Notes under the pieces: generated by a model
Told to the model about the DNA's origin: nothing
The model's input: only the letters and a program-made list of their open reading frames with translations
Databases searched by the model: none
Origin: Chara braunii
Taxonomy: Eukaryota > Streptophyta > Charophyceae > Charales > Characeae
Reading direction: 5' to 3'
DNA length: 23,311 nucleotides
NCBI GenBank assembly: GCA_003427395.1
Contig: BFEA01000016.1
Span: 909,391-932,701 of the forward strand
Translations under genes and position numbers: made by a program
In this document: positions 8,131 through 17,288 of the stretch, piece by piece
How the letters are laid out: the number at the start of each line of letters is the position of its first letter
Numbering within the stretch: position 1 is the stretch's first letter

Positions 8131-8906
8131 TATGAAGTCAAGCCAGGTCGAGGGCGAAGCTGACGATCTGAAGGTGGAACCTGGACGCGGGTGCGACGTG
8201 GAGCCAAAGATACCGGCTTGCCTTGCATCTTGCGTGCGTAGCGTGCGAGAACATCTGGAGCTGTTGCTTGGAGTTCCGCACGGGTCAACCAACGGTCAGC
8301 TTTGTAAGTGCAGTATGCAAAGTGTACCAAGTACTCGGTTGGCCTGTTGCCGTAGCGTCGCTGGGAGATGATGTCGCCAACCTCTTGAAAACTGTCCATA
8401 GAGGGTGGGTCTTGCGATCATCACCCGGTAAAATCGTCATGTTCCGCTGGCGTGTAAAGAGCCAACTTGGAGCAATGACAGACCGGGTAGACGGGCAAGT
8501 GGGCAGGCACCTGAATGGTGAAGGAGGGTCCTTCGGGTGCATCCCCAGCAGGTGCCACGGTCGGCCAGGGCCCCATCCATTTCAGGAGCTTGTGAGAGAT
8601 ATCTTGTTCAAGGTTGAACTCCGCGGCTGAAATCCAAACGAGATCGCCAGTGCAAAATGGGCAAGGAAGACGCTGGCGATTGGCCTGTTGGCTCATGCGT
8701 TGTTGCGTCTTAGCCATCTGGTCGCATGCCTTGACAAGTGGCTCTTGCATCCGACGCAAGAAAAGAAGATGGTCATCGTTCGCGGCCGTTTGTGGAATGA
8801 ATGTGTCCAATGGAGAAGTGACCGGCGAGCCGTGCTCGAACTCAAAGGGCGACATCCCGATTGCCGGATGGATGGACGAGTTGTATGCCAACTCGACATC
8901 CGGCAA
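8130..8906 (-). pseudogene. TE1 pol, integrase C-terminus and chromodomain
   Basis: This part of the pol frame begins with the integrase C-terminal motif LPDVELAYNSSIHPAIG, continues through the DLVWISA strand and VYPVCHCSKLALY, and ends in a chromodomain-like module (EYLVHFAYCTYKADRWLTR) near 8300. The frame is interrupted after HDDFTG by two consecutive TGA codons at 8423-8418 and is open again in the same frame to a stop at 8130. It lies just upstream of the polypurine tract, as expected for the end of pol. The chromodomain would direct integration to particular chromatin in an active relative. Confidence 0.88.
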
Positions 8907-8924
8907 CAGCTCAACTCAATCCTT

Positions 8925-9917
8925 CTAGTCGGGACGGAGGAGAGTGCGAAGGAGAACCTGTGCGGTTTGATGCGCCCTCTCCGTTTCGCCATCGGTTTGG
9001 GGGTGGCGAGCCGAACTTGGCTTGAGAGACGAGGCCCATCGTTTGATGAGCGCCAACCAAAAATCGGACATGAACCGAGTGTCGCAGTCGCACACGATTT
9101 CCTTGGGGTAACCCTTGGTTCGAATCCAACTNGCGTAANGAACNTCGGCCAACTCCGGTGCCTTGGCATGATAGCGGCAAGGCAAAAACATGGCGAACTT
9201 GGTGAGTCGGTCGACCACCGTGAGAATCCCATCCACACCGGTCTTGTGCTTGGGGAACGGCGCGGTGATGTCCATGGCAATCGCTTCCCTTCGGCGCAAG
9301 GGGACCGGTAATGGTCGCAACTCGCCGTACGGACGATGGTTGTGGGATTTGCAGCGTCGACAAACCTCGCATGACTCGCAATAGCGTGTGACGTCGCCGA
9401 GAAGGCCGGGCCACCAAAATTGCTCGCGAAGTCGGCCAATCGTGCGATTGACTCCAAAGTGTCCGGTGGCGGGAGCATCGTGGAACTCGCCAAGAAGTCG
9501 TGTACGCAAGTGAGAGTTAGTCGGTATGCAAAGAAGGTCCTTCCCCCGCGTGTGGACAAGCAAGTAACCCTCTTGGATCCAGTAGTGAGAAGGCGCCGGA
9601 TTAGGGGAGGAGCAGTTCACGTACTTGTCGCGAAACTCGAGGTTGGCTTGGTAGCTGCGGATGACACTGTGCCGCAGTTCGTCGTCAATCTCGAAGGTCA
9701 AATAGATTGTGGTACAATGATCCGAACGTCGTGAAAGAGCATCCGCAAAACGGTTAGACTTCCCCGGAATGTGATCGGGATAGAAGTTGAATTGGTCGAT
9801 GAAAGTCATCCAACAGGCGATGGTGCTATTGACGGTGTCTTGGGTCTTGTAGAAGACCAACGGATTGTTGTCCGTTACCCATCGGAATTGACTTCGACCA
9901 AGGAGAAGTGTCACCAC
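8925..9917 (-). pseudogene. TE1 pol, RNase H end and integrase zinc-binding and catalytic core
   Basis: 330 codons in one frame. It begins with the end of RNase H (VTDNNPLVFYKTQDTVNS and SNRFADALSRR). The integrase HHCC zinc-binding region follows (HDAPATGHFG, then CESCEVCRRC). The catalytic core has D in AIAMDITAPF (9270-9272), D in IVCDCDTRF (9087-9089, with Cys in place of the usual Ser before it) and E in DGETERAH (8979-8981). Three Ns at 9132, 9139 and 9144 obscure residues just before the second Asp. The frame ends in TAG and, two codons later, TGA, after which integrase continues in the same frame. Both stops sit where relatives typically have Gln and Trp and are C-to-T type changes. 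Confidence 0.92.
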
Positions 9918-10453
9918 CGCTTGAGCGCGTGGATGAAGGCTAGGAGCTCCTTGCGTGCATCATCAATGGAGTGCACGACGGGCACTTTCCTGCTGAAGTA
10001 CTCGACCGGGTGCCAGTCCACGCCATCGTGTTGTTCGAGGACGTCACCAATGCCATAGCCGAACGCATCCGTAGTGACGCTCGTTGGCAATAGCGGGCCG
10101 TATATGTGCAAGACCTTCGCAGATAATAGCTCGGCTTTGAGAGCCAAAAATGATTCCCGCGCATCTTCTCCGAAGTCAAACGGCCGATCCTCACATTGAA
10201 GCTTGGTCAGTGGGCCGCGATCTTCGAGTATCCCTTGATAAAAATGTTGGTAGTAGCTCGCAAGGCCAAGGAACGAACGGACATCCATGACGTTTCGCAG
10301 CTCCGACCACTCTTCGATGGCTTGAATCTTGTCCGACAACGGACTGATGCCCTCCGGTGTGACAAAATGGCCCAAGTATTCCAGCTCTTGCCGAACAAAT
10401 TCGCACTTGTCGCAGTTGGCTTTGTACTTGGCACGGCGGAGCGTCTCCAACAC
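9911..10453 (-). pseudogene. TE1 pol, RT thumb and connection, RNase H
   Basis: 180 codons. It starts with LRRAKYKANCDKCEF (the post-palm region of Ty3 RT), then LEYLGHFVTPEGI and DVRSFLGLASYYQHF. RNase H follows, with SVTTDAFGYGIGDVLEQ carrying its first catalytic Asp and then HPVEYFSRK. It closes with KELLAFIHALKRW and a TGA where most relatives have Arg (HxLxRWR), followed by a one-base frame change into the next segment. The break is therefore a point stop plus a frameshift inside RNase H. Confidence 0.9.
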
Positions 10454-10486
10454 TCATCGAAGGTCCTCAAGATGATCCCCCAATGT

Positions 10487-11137
10487 TCAGCCATAGACGA
10501 GAATGTCGTCTAAGTAGACCAGCACGAACCAGTCCAACATTGCCGCTTGAAAGGTCGTCGGGGTGTTGGTGAGGCCAAAAGGCATGACCACCCACTCAAA
10601 TTGCCCATACCACGTTTTGAACGCGGATTTATAGCGATCGTTCGGCCAGATCGAAATCAGATCATATCCCGACTTCAAATCCAACTTAGAAAAGTACTTT
10701 GCGCCACCCAATCGCTCAAGAAGATCGTCGATACGAGGAAGAGGCCCCGTATTCTTGACGGTTTGCGCGTTGAGATTGCGGTAGTCGATGCACAATCGTA
10801 GATCCTTGTTCTTCTTCCGTACGAAGAGAACTGGTGCTCCATATGGGGAGCTACTAGGGCGGATCCAGCCCTTGTCCAACAAGTCATCGAGTTGCGCGCG
10901 GAGGATCGTAAGCTCCTTCTCGCTCATGCGATAAATGCAACCTTTTGGTGGCACGACACCGGCCTCAAGAATGATCTCGTGAGACATCGGCCGATCCAGC
11001 ACCACACCGGTAGGTGACTCGAAGATGTCAGCGAACTCGTCAAGCAACCGCACCACACGGGGGTCCGAAGACAAGTCCGTGGGTGAAGAGTCGGATACCG
11101 CGATGGTCCGTAGGAAACATAGGCCTATCTCGTCGAG
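10487..11137 (-). pseudogene. TE1 pol, reverse transcriptase fingers and palm
   Basis: Contains the order expected of Ty3 [89 protein letters not shown] and the catalytic YLDD at 10505-10516. Between FQAAM and [11 protein letters not shown] the protein looks several residues shorter than typical family members, suggesting an in-frame deletion in the palm. The YLDD segment ends in VYG and TGA, and the frame then continues to the thumb with one more TGA. The N-terminal side joins the protease frame with one TAG at 11140-11138. Confidence 0.92.
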
Positions 11138-12352
11138 CTACTCGTAAGCGCAAGTAGCCCGAGACGACTTGGCCGTCACCACTTGGCACCGAATCGAAGG
11201 GTGCGGAAGAGGAATAGTACACGGCACTTCGACGCCGAAGGCGTCTCGAACGGTAAGATCCACCGGTGGAAGTTGATTGTGTGATCCACACTTGCAAGCC
11301 AAGGCATTCGCAAAAAATGTCGAAGTCCTTGTCCAAAATGTCGAACGTCGCCGGTTCGCATGCATGAGGTGCGAAATAAACCGGCACGGCTTGAATGTAG
11401 CGATCGAGGAGTTGTTGTGTCCGACCGTCCGCCAACTTGATCGCCGTCGGGTTTGGCTTCCTTCGAACTTGTGAGCCAAGGCCGGCCCTTTGGATAAAGG
11501 ACTGGCTGATGAAATTGCAAGTCGTGCCGCTATCCAGCAAAGCGTTGCAGAATGCTTGCCCAACTTGGATGTGGACATAAAGGAGTGGTGCGTTGTTATC
11601 ATCGTACCGCTGCATGCGAAACTCGCAGGACACCTTGGTAACATACGCAAGGATGTCCCCCACCGCAGCTTCGTCATCGTCGTCGGGTTTGGCTTCCTTC
11701 GAACTTGTGCGCCAAGGTCGGCCCTTTGGATAAAGGATTGGCTGATGAAATTGCAAGTCGCGCCGCTATCCAGCAAAGCGTTGCAAGACGCTTGCCCAAC
11801 TTGGATGCGGACATAAAGGAGTGGTGTGTTGTTATCATCGTACCGTTGCATGCGAAACTCGTAGGACACCTTGGTAACATACGCAAGGATGTCCCCCACC
11901 GCAGCTTCGTCATCCGTCGGCGAAGGTGGTGGTGCATAGAAGGCTAAGCATGTGTGAAGATGAGCGCATAACGTTGCGCATTGCAGTCCCGGCAAGCGGC
12001 CTGTGGTCGGGAGAGGAAGCCATGCGAAATCCTCGGACGTGAGTGGGTCCAATACCTCTATGTTGAACTCGCGCGCCGAATCACGTGAAGAACCACTTGA
12101 AGACGATAAGTCACCGATGTCGGACGGAGAAGATGCCGCACACACGTCTTGTCCTTGAGCATGAGTACCCAGCGTAGGAACGAGCCCGACAGCATAGTCC
12201 TCATAAGAGTATAGAAGAGGACTATCGACTTCCTCACGTGCCTTGGAACGAAGGGCGGTCACCCGCGAAGCGACCGGTTCCGAAGGCATCGAGAGTGTCG
12301 TCGACTTACTCCCGACGGTGCTCAATTTCCCGATTTGTGTTTGCCTTTCCAC
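11138..12352 (-). pseudogene. TE1 pol, protease region with tandem duplication
   Basis: A 404-codon minus-strand frame whose N-terminal half is low-complexity linker. It reaches the aspartic protease active site ALLDSGATCNFIS (11756-11770) and then runs out of register into a second, nearly identical copy with ALLDSGTTCNFIS (11520-11534), which is in a different frame. After the second copy the neighbouring frame (11040-11756) carries the protease C-terminal part (ADGRTQQLLD, FDILDKDFDIF), and the first frame resumes toward RT and ends in TAG at 11138. Ty3 proteases act as dimers that contribute one DSG each. Here the disruption comes from a 236-bp tandem duplication, whose length is not a multiple of three. 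Confidence 0.88.
11446..11917 (-). repeat. 236-bp tandem duplication of the TE1 protease active site
   Basis: Copies at 11446-11681 and 11682-11917 both start GTCGGGTTTGGCTTCCTTCG on the plus strand and end with GCAGCTTCGTCATC. They differ at roughly ten positions (about 95-96 percent identical by eye). Both contain the D-S-G codons. The period of 236 shifts the frame by two bases. Confidence 0.94.
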
Positions 12353-12546
12353 GGGCAGCCCACTGTCTCATGGAGATCGTTGTTACACCACAGACAATAG
12401 CGGAATCTCGTGCGTGCCTTGTACGCCTGTTCGAAGAGACCGTAGTGGGACCATGGGGCTGGAGCTGTTGGGCCGGGCCCGGGGATAGATGCGATGTTTG
12501 TCTTCGTCTTGCTGCGTCCTCCACCTTGGGGGGATCGCCCGAAAGG
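12322..12546 (-). pseudogene. TE1 gag C-terminal fragment with CCHC zinc knuckle
   Basis: A minus-strand frame, open from 12546 to the TGA at 12324-12322, ends in YCLWCNNDLHETVGCPW. This matches the C-x2-C-x4-H-x4-C zinc knuckle (12396-12355) that binds RNA in retroelement nucleocapsids. Upstream it is Gly/Pro-rich (GPGPTAPAPW). A different frame is open further upstream to 12710 and may hold more gag, but nothing diagnostic is visible in it. The start of gag and any 5' LTR are not found. The knuckle frame stops just before the protease linker, which lies in another frame. Confidence 0.78.
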
Positions 12547-13645
12547 CTACGTGGGGAAAATGTGGTCTGGACAGTGTGATGAGAACTATCTAATGTGCGA
12601 TTGATGCTGAGGTGGAACGGCGAGATAATGCTGGTCGTGTTGATGCAGTGACTGGTCATCGCAATCGCCATAAGGTCATCTGGTGAGATTATCTCTATGG
12701 TTGGGGGCAACTATTTGAGGTAGGTTGCTCTTAACCTTATCTACCCTCTTCGACACTTCTTACCGTGAGGTTGTGTGTTCCTTCTTGAGAGTCCTCTCAT
12801 TGTGAGGTGTCAAGTGCGCTCAACCTTGAGAGTTGGCAATGTTCACGTGGAGCATCTGGGAGAAGATGGGCGGAGCTTTCTGAAGGCCCCTGGACGAAGC
12901 ACTGGGTCACGGTCACCATGCCAACCCACCGGGAGTAGAGCACGCATGCTTTGCTGCTTGTCCTTTGTTTGGCTTGCTGCGCTGTTAGATGGGTGCTGAA
13001 GGGCAGGCCAGCCCTATGGGAGACGAGACCGGGCATCTTTAAAATAAGCACCGGAAGGGGAACCATTGGCCGTGATCATCGTCCGGCTGCGACGTAAAAT
13101 AATTTATGGAGTCACTTGGGGGCGGACGTTAAATTGCCTCCGGATCAGCCAATGGTTGTAAGGCTCGCTGCACGCGAGGATAATCCAGTGCAGGGCTGGC
13201 CAGCTCAGCAGATACTCGGGGCACAGGGGTGGGCCGAACGCACACCTTTTAGACACGCAACGCCTCCGGATTGCTCAGGGACGCTGACGTCAAGTGATAC
13301 TCAGGGGAACTAAGGGAGGGGTAGATTTCAGGTGATAAGTTCGAGAAAAATTCCATGCTGTCCTATCCACACAGATGATTTTATTTTTATGTTTTGATTA
13401 GTTAGGTGTACAACCATTGACATCCGACAGACAACATTAGTTAGAAGTTAGAACTGTTTCTTGTTCATGGTGCTTCTGTTTGTGGAGTAGTCAAACTAAA
13501 AATAGTTTTATTTGTAGGAATCTGACTTACCTGTTGGCCCCGAATGTAAAGTCTTTGAAATAGCCATCAGTTAATTGGTCTGTGCACTGCGCTGCGGTAG
13601 GCATTTAGAGTGCACTAGTGCAGATTGTGTACAGGGTTGTAGCTT
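12547..13645. other. Unassigned region between TE1 and TE2
   Basis: May contain the remainder of TE1 gag (12547-12710) and the 5' leader or 5' LTR of TE2. I could not match it to any LTR in the window and see no initiator-tRNA primer binding site. Frames at 12797-13066 (minus) and 13116-13313 (plus) carry no motif. Confidence 0.45.
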
Positions 13646-14851
13646 ATGAGCGACGAGGAGGACACTGGAGAGGACGACCGGAGGATCTTGCGATCGGTTA
13701 GACGCCCAATTGCCCACTTGGCATTAGGAACAGAGGGCGACAACTATCTGTTCCGCCAGCTTAGGGAGAGGAGGGCTAGAGCAGCACCAGAGGAGGGCTA
13801 GAGCAGCAGACGCTAGCAGGGCACTTGTGAGTGAGGCCGCAGCTTCGGAAGCCATGGCCACTTCTGCGCAGCAGTCTAGTCAGGCCAGTAGTTCAGGGTT
13901 TGTCGGGTCAACAGTCGCGCAGACCCAGAGTCAGTCCGCTGGCGTAATGGCAAGCCAGCCACTAGTGTTGACGTCCGACGAGATCGCCATACAACAAGCA
14001 GCATTGCAGGAGGCACAACTACATAAGGCATTAGGAGATATAAAAGCGGAGAAAGAAAGAATTATTAGAAGAAGAGCCAGGATGCAACGGAGACAAGCGG
14101 ACGTTAGTGAGTTAGAGGAGATGGACCTGACACTCGTGACTGATGAGGTGAGGACCGTACGGTCCGTCCTGCTGAATGTAGTTGAGATGCAGGACCATCA
14201 GACAGCCATCCTTCAGGACATCCAGCAAAGTCTGGCCCTGTTGGTTGGGCAAGCGCAGGTTACGTCGCCAATGTCCGGGCCTGGTGCCTGGCCCGTTGTA
14301 CAACCTCCTCCTTTTGTCCCATCGGTGACTGAGGTATCCCCATACGTAGTCCCATCATCGGTTGCGATCGTTTCCCTGGGCATGCCACTTTCAGGAGGGG
14401 TATCAGCAGGAACTAGTTTGCAGGTTCCTGTACAGACAGTGTTCACCCAATCTCCGTTGCAGGTTGTGGTCACCACGCAGCCTGTTGTCTCTCAGACTGT
14501 GCAGCCGCAGGGCACACAGCCCCAACAGCTAGCACAGCAACCTGTGTCACAGGGTCCACAGCCCGAAGTGATGCAGGGACCGGGACAAACACAGTGGGTT
14601 CCAAAGGCAGCCATCCCCGCTCCCAAACCCTTCACAGGGGATAAGAGGGGCGAAGACCTCGACATGTGGTTGAGGGCAGTGTCAGTCTATGTTAGGTGTA
14701 AACTTACCTTGCCGCACGGAGAAGTGCTTGTGGCTACCTCCTACCTAGAGGGTAATGCAGCAAGATGGTTGAGTGGTTTAGTGCAGCTCCAAGGGTATGG
14801 TCATGACTTCCGCGCTTGGGCAGTCACCCAGAAATTGGATGACTTCCTTAA
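13646..14851 (+). pseudogene. TE2 gag, N-terminal and capsid part
   Basis: An ATG at 13646 opens an acidic-then-basic N-terminus (MSDEEDTGEDDRRILRSVRR). A 22-bp duplication at 13767-13808 shifts the frame, and gag continues in the frame open through 13827 to the insertion at 14852. Features are a basic helix near EKERIIRRRARMQRRQ (possible coiled coil), a long Gln/Val/Pro-rich linker, and the capsid segment KPFTGDKRGEDLDMWLRAV to DFRAWAVTQKLDDFL, which matches the retrotransposon gag capsid family. Codons beyond DDFL to the stop at 14933 belong to the inserted element. Gag would form the virus-like particle. The start choice is tentative because 5' signals are not visible. Confidence 0.85.
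13767..13808 (+). repeat. 22-bp tandem duplication in TE2 gag
   Basis: AGAGGAGGGCTAGAGCAGCA occurs at 13767-13786 and again at 13789-13808. The period of 22 shifts the gag frame by one base and brings a stop into the upstream frame. Removing one unit would join the two open frames. Confidence 0.93.
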
Positions 14852-15753
14852 CCCACCAGTACCCCGCCAGCCAAAAAAATCCGACCTCCTGAATTCATGG
14901 AGGTCCTTGACAGGGTCGGTAGAGGCTTGGTAGAGCCTTGGCACAAGTTCGGGTGGTAGCTCGTTTCGAAAATGGAAACGAGCAACCGCACAAGATAACA
15001 GCAGGCAAAAGAAAATAAAAGATACGGGAAAAAGGTAAAGAAAAGAATAAACAAAAAAAGAAGAAGAAAAAAAATGCGTTATCGAACGGGGCAGGCAAAA
15101 CGTCGAAACCAAAAAGAGGAGATCAATGCTCTGCGAATCTCGACAGAGGATATGGCGAGTGTCAGAGTCACCCACACACCCCGTCGGCCTGGCTGCACTC
15201 AATGATTTTCAATTGTTCACGTGCATGAATCTACCCCTACAACATGGAATGGTACACGGAAGATTACCCGACCAGCCCTCAGCAAGGATGACACACATAA
15301 ATCAAGAAATTTTCTAAATTAGTAAAAGAAAAAAAAAGGAACGGTACAGTCCCGACTTTTTTGGATGCGGTAAGTGGTGGAGCGAGGCTGACGCTGCACT
15401 GCTGTCAAACTGTCAAACAGTCACGAGAATGAATATTCCACTGGAACGTGGACTTGTACAAGAAAGATTGGCTCTATTGGCCCTGTGGAAGGAATGAGGG
15501 CCGCGAGGCTCCTCCTGCAGTCCCAGCTGCACATACAGGAAAAGACGGAAGGGGAAAAAAAAATAAAAAAAACGGAAATGATAAAGGAAAAAGAAATAAA
15601 GCAACAATGAAGGTAAGTACCGGTCGCTCGAATTGGAGGACCAGTCTCCCGCTGTATCCCTCCTTCCAACCAACTACATTCTCATGGAATGAAGAGGTTC
15701 GGTAGGTTGCAAGAAAAAAGGTTCGGGAAGGCTGCTTCGGGGGTACTGGTGGT
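14852..15753. mobile_element. 902-bp TTAA-flanked element with terminal inverted repeats (piggyBac-like, non-autonomous)
   Basis: The insertion is bounded by TTAA at 14848-14851 and TTAA at 15754-15757. Its ends are inverted repeats, CCCACCAGTACCCC on the left and ACCACCAGTACCCC read inward from the right, identical at 13 of 14 bases. With one TTAA and the insertion removed, the gag codons on both sides are in the same frame and the peptide reads smoothly, so the boundaries are exact. TTAA target duplication is the hallmark of piggyBac transposons. The element has no transposase open frame, so it would depend on one supplied in trans. Its inside is A-rich, with a hairpin (GCTCGTTTCGAAAATGGAAA onward, about 14959-14983) and a U6-like copy at 15244-15312. 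The superfamily is inferred only from TTAA and the end repeats. Confidence 0.85.
15244..15312 (+). ncRNA. U6 snRNA-like copy 3, inside the TTAA element
   Basis: Reads ATGGAATGGTACACGGAAGA, then AGCAAGGATGACACACATAA and ATCAAGAAATTTTC, in the order of the U6 core and 3' domain. The ACAGAGA box is degraded to ACACGGA and the AGC triad to ACC. The 5' stem-loop is hardly recognisable. The 3' side is A-rich (AGTAAAAGAAAAAAAAAGG at 15321-15339) instead of a T-run terminator. A non-functional U6-derived sequence, more diverged than the two copies near 3.4-3.8 kb. Confidence 0.75.
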
Positions 15754-16446
15754 TTAAGCTGGTGGAGGAAAGGTGGCATGATCCTCAGGAGGCCCAAAGG
15801 GCCACTGATGCAATCCTGATACTGCACACGCGGCAGTTTAAGTCAGTAAGGGAAGCCACCAACACTGTTGAGCGTCTGATATGTGTCCCAGGGGTGCGCT
15901 ATGACCCCCTACCTGAGATGCTTCTCTTTGCCTCTCAGGAACCAGTTGGCAGGTGAGGCAGACATCAATGTGCACAACTTTCCTTCGTTTAGCAAGAAGG
16001 CCCTAGACCTCGAGGCGAAGATAGGGCATGGACAGGCACCCACTACAGACGGGAGAAGGAAGACACTGCCTCCTAACTGGAAGGCGAAAGGGCGCATTAT
16101 GTTTGTCGATAACGATGGTTCCACCATCGAGTTAGACGACAACTTCCAGGAAGGAGTAGGTGCAGAGGCAGGCAGCGTAGAAGCTTCAGGGGGTGGAGTA
16201 GTCGCTGTTGTAACTCAGAAAGGTAAGGCGACCGGTAGACGCCGTGGAGGTTCCCGGTCTAGGAGTCAAGTTGACCCGAATGCTCCTCCATGGGAGAAAG
16301 CGGGTCTCACTGAGGACGTGTGGAGAGACCGGTACACTCGGCAAGCTCGTATTCGTTGTGGTCAATATGGCCATAATCAGTTCAAGTGCCGTAACAAGAA
16401 GGTGACCGACAAGATCCCGCCTAGGATCCTCCCATCCCATTGGTAG
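15754..16446 (+). pseudogene. TE2 gag, C-terminal part with degenerate zinc knuckle
   Basis: Gag resumes right after the TTAA at 15754 with LVEERWHDPQEAQRATDAIL and ICVPGVRYDP. One extra base in the C run near 15905-15910 moves it to the frame of LRNQLAGEADINVHNFPSF, which continues to TAG at 16444-16446. The nucleocapsid knuckle at 16348-16389 reads RIRCGQYGHNQFKC. The first Cys of the C-x2-C-x4-H-x4-C motif is Arg (CGT where TGT is expected), so zinc binding is probably lost. A long linker of the type KGKATGRRRGGSRSRSQ, rich in basic residues, precedes it. Confidence 0.87.
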
Positions 16447-16557
16447 CAATGTTGCCAGCACTTCAGGCACTGCTCCGGGAAACACGTCGGGCCAGTAGGA
16501 ATAGTAGTTGTTCCTACTAGGGTCGAGGTGGTGGAGACACCCTCACCATCTTGAGAG

Positions 16558-17271
16558 ATGGCCCAAGCTACTGACTCCAGCGTCATCCCGCAAACACGTT
16601 CAGACCCATCGAGCCTCTGTTCGATGAATGCGTTTGAGGAGCTAAAGGTGGAGTGGTCTAAATCAGACCCGTTAGGTTCTTTGACGGCCCTAGTCAAAGC
16701 CCCGAAGGGTGAGATGTTCGTTAGCGAGGTGATCATTGGCGGTCGCAAGGCCGGGGCCTATTATGACACTTGCTCGACTAGGAACTTTATTAGTCATGTG
16801 TGCGTTGAGAGGCTGCGCTTTTAGGGGCAAGTGCAGCGCCTGAGTCGACCTGTGGAATTGACTTGTGCCAACAAACAGCGCATGGTAGTCAATGACTACG
16901 CGCGAGGGGAACTGAGACATCGCGTCTCGTTCCTAGTGAGCGATGAACTCCCCATGGATATGTTGTTAGGTATGTACCACCACTTCGTGGCACAACCCCA
17001 GTTTGACTGGGACCGAAAAGTGGTCAAACACACTTTGCCAGGTGGAGGGACCGCCAGATTACGTATGTTCAAAGCTAGTAGTCTGATTGAGTCTTACGGG
17101 TGCATGTGTGCGGCCGCGTTCTACAATTATTATAAGCAAAATCAGGAGGAGGGTATGTACTTAGTTTATGTCTCTGCTGCAGGCGAGCCGGTGAAAATGC
17201 CGCCGGAGATAGAGGGAGTAGTTGCCAAGCACCCTGATCTATTTGAAGAGCCGACAGGACAGGGGTTGTAG
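16558..17271 (+). pseudogene. TE2 pol, aspartic protease with altered active site
   Basis: The frame carries EMFVSEVIIGGRKAGAYYDTCSTRNFIS. The retropepsin signature D-[ST]-G-[AS] is D-T-C-S here (16765-16776), so Gly is replaced by Cys, a change that normally kills a retropepsin. After CVERLRF a TAG at 16822-16824 interrupts the same frame, which continues through RHRVSFLVSDELPMDMLLGM (the usual late-protease GMD/GM region) and into the RT leader KHPDLFEEPTGQ, ending in TAG at 17271. The RT follows in another frame. The region between 16447 and 16557 has no open frame and probably holds a decayed gag-pol linker. Confidence 0.86.
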
Positions 17272-17288
17272 AGAGGGAGGTCGTCCAC

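Larger units (their letters stand above)
6840..12546 (-). mobile_element. TE1: degenerate Ty3/gypsy chromovirus-type LTR retrotransposon, 5'-truncated
   Basis: Reading the minus strand from 12546 to 6840, the order is gag zinc knuckle, protease, reverse transcriptase, RNase H, integrase, chromodomain, polypurine tract, 3' LTR. Integrase after RT/RNase H makes this Ty3/gypsy rather than Ty1/copia, and a chromodomain at the pol C-terminus is characteristic of chromoviruses. The 3' LTR is complete and starts directly after the polypurine tract. I found no 5' LTR or primer binding site before 13646, and most of gag is missing, so the element is 5'-truncated. Pol is broken by in-frame stops and frameshifts and includes three ambiguous bases at 9132, 9139 and 9144. 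It cannot move by itself. Confidence 0.93.

Noticed and set aside
9114-9130. GGTTCGAATCC on the plus strand looks like a tRNA T-loop
   Set aside because: It lies inside the TE1 integrase coding frame (complement of the residues before the second Asp), and no acceptor or D arm can be paired with it.
11446-11917. Protease duplication as a linked-dimer protease
   Set aside because: The 236-bp period is out of frame and both copies carry neighbouring defects, so a functional tandem protease is not supported.
6840-13645. 5' LTR of TE1 between 12546 and 13645
   Set aside because: Neither TGTTACAT nor any block of the LTR could be found there.
13827-13829. GTG at 13827 as the start of TE2 gag
   Set aside because: The frame is open upstream of it, and the ATG at 13646 in the neighbouring frame joins it if the 22-bp duplication is ignored. 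GTG is not a normal eukaryotic start.
15448-15705. Gene fragment inside the TTAA element with splice-donor-like AAGGTAAGT near 15610
   Set aside because: A single donor-like word without a matching acceptor or recognisable protein is not enough to claim a captured exon.
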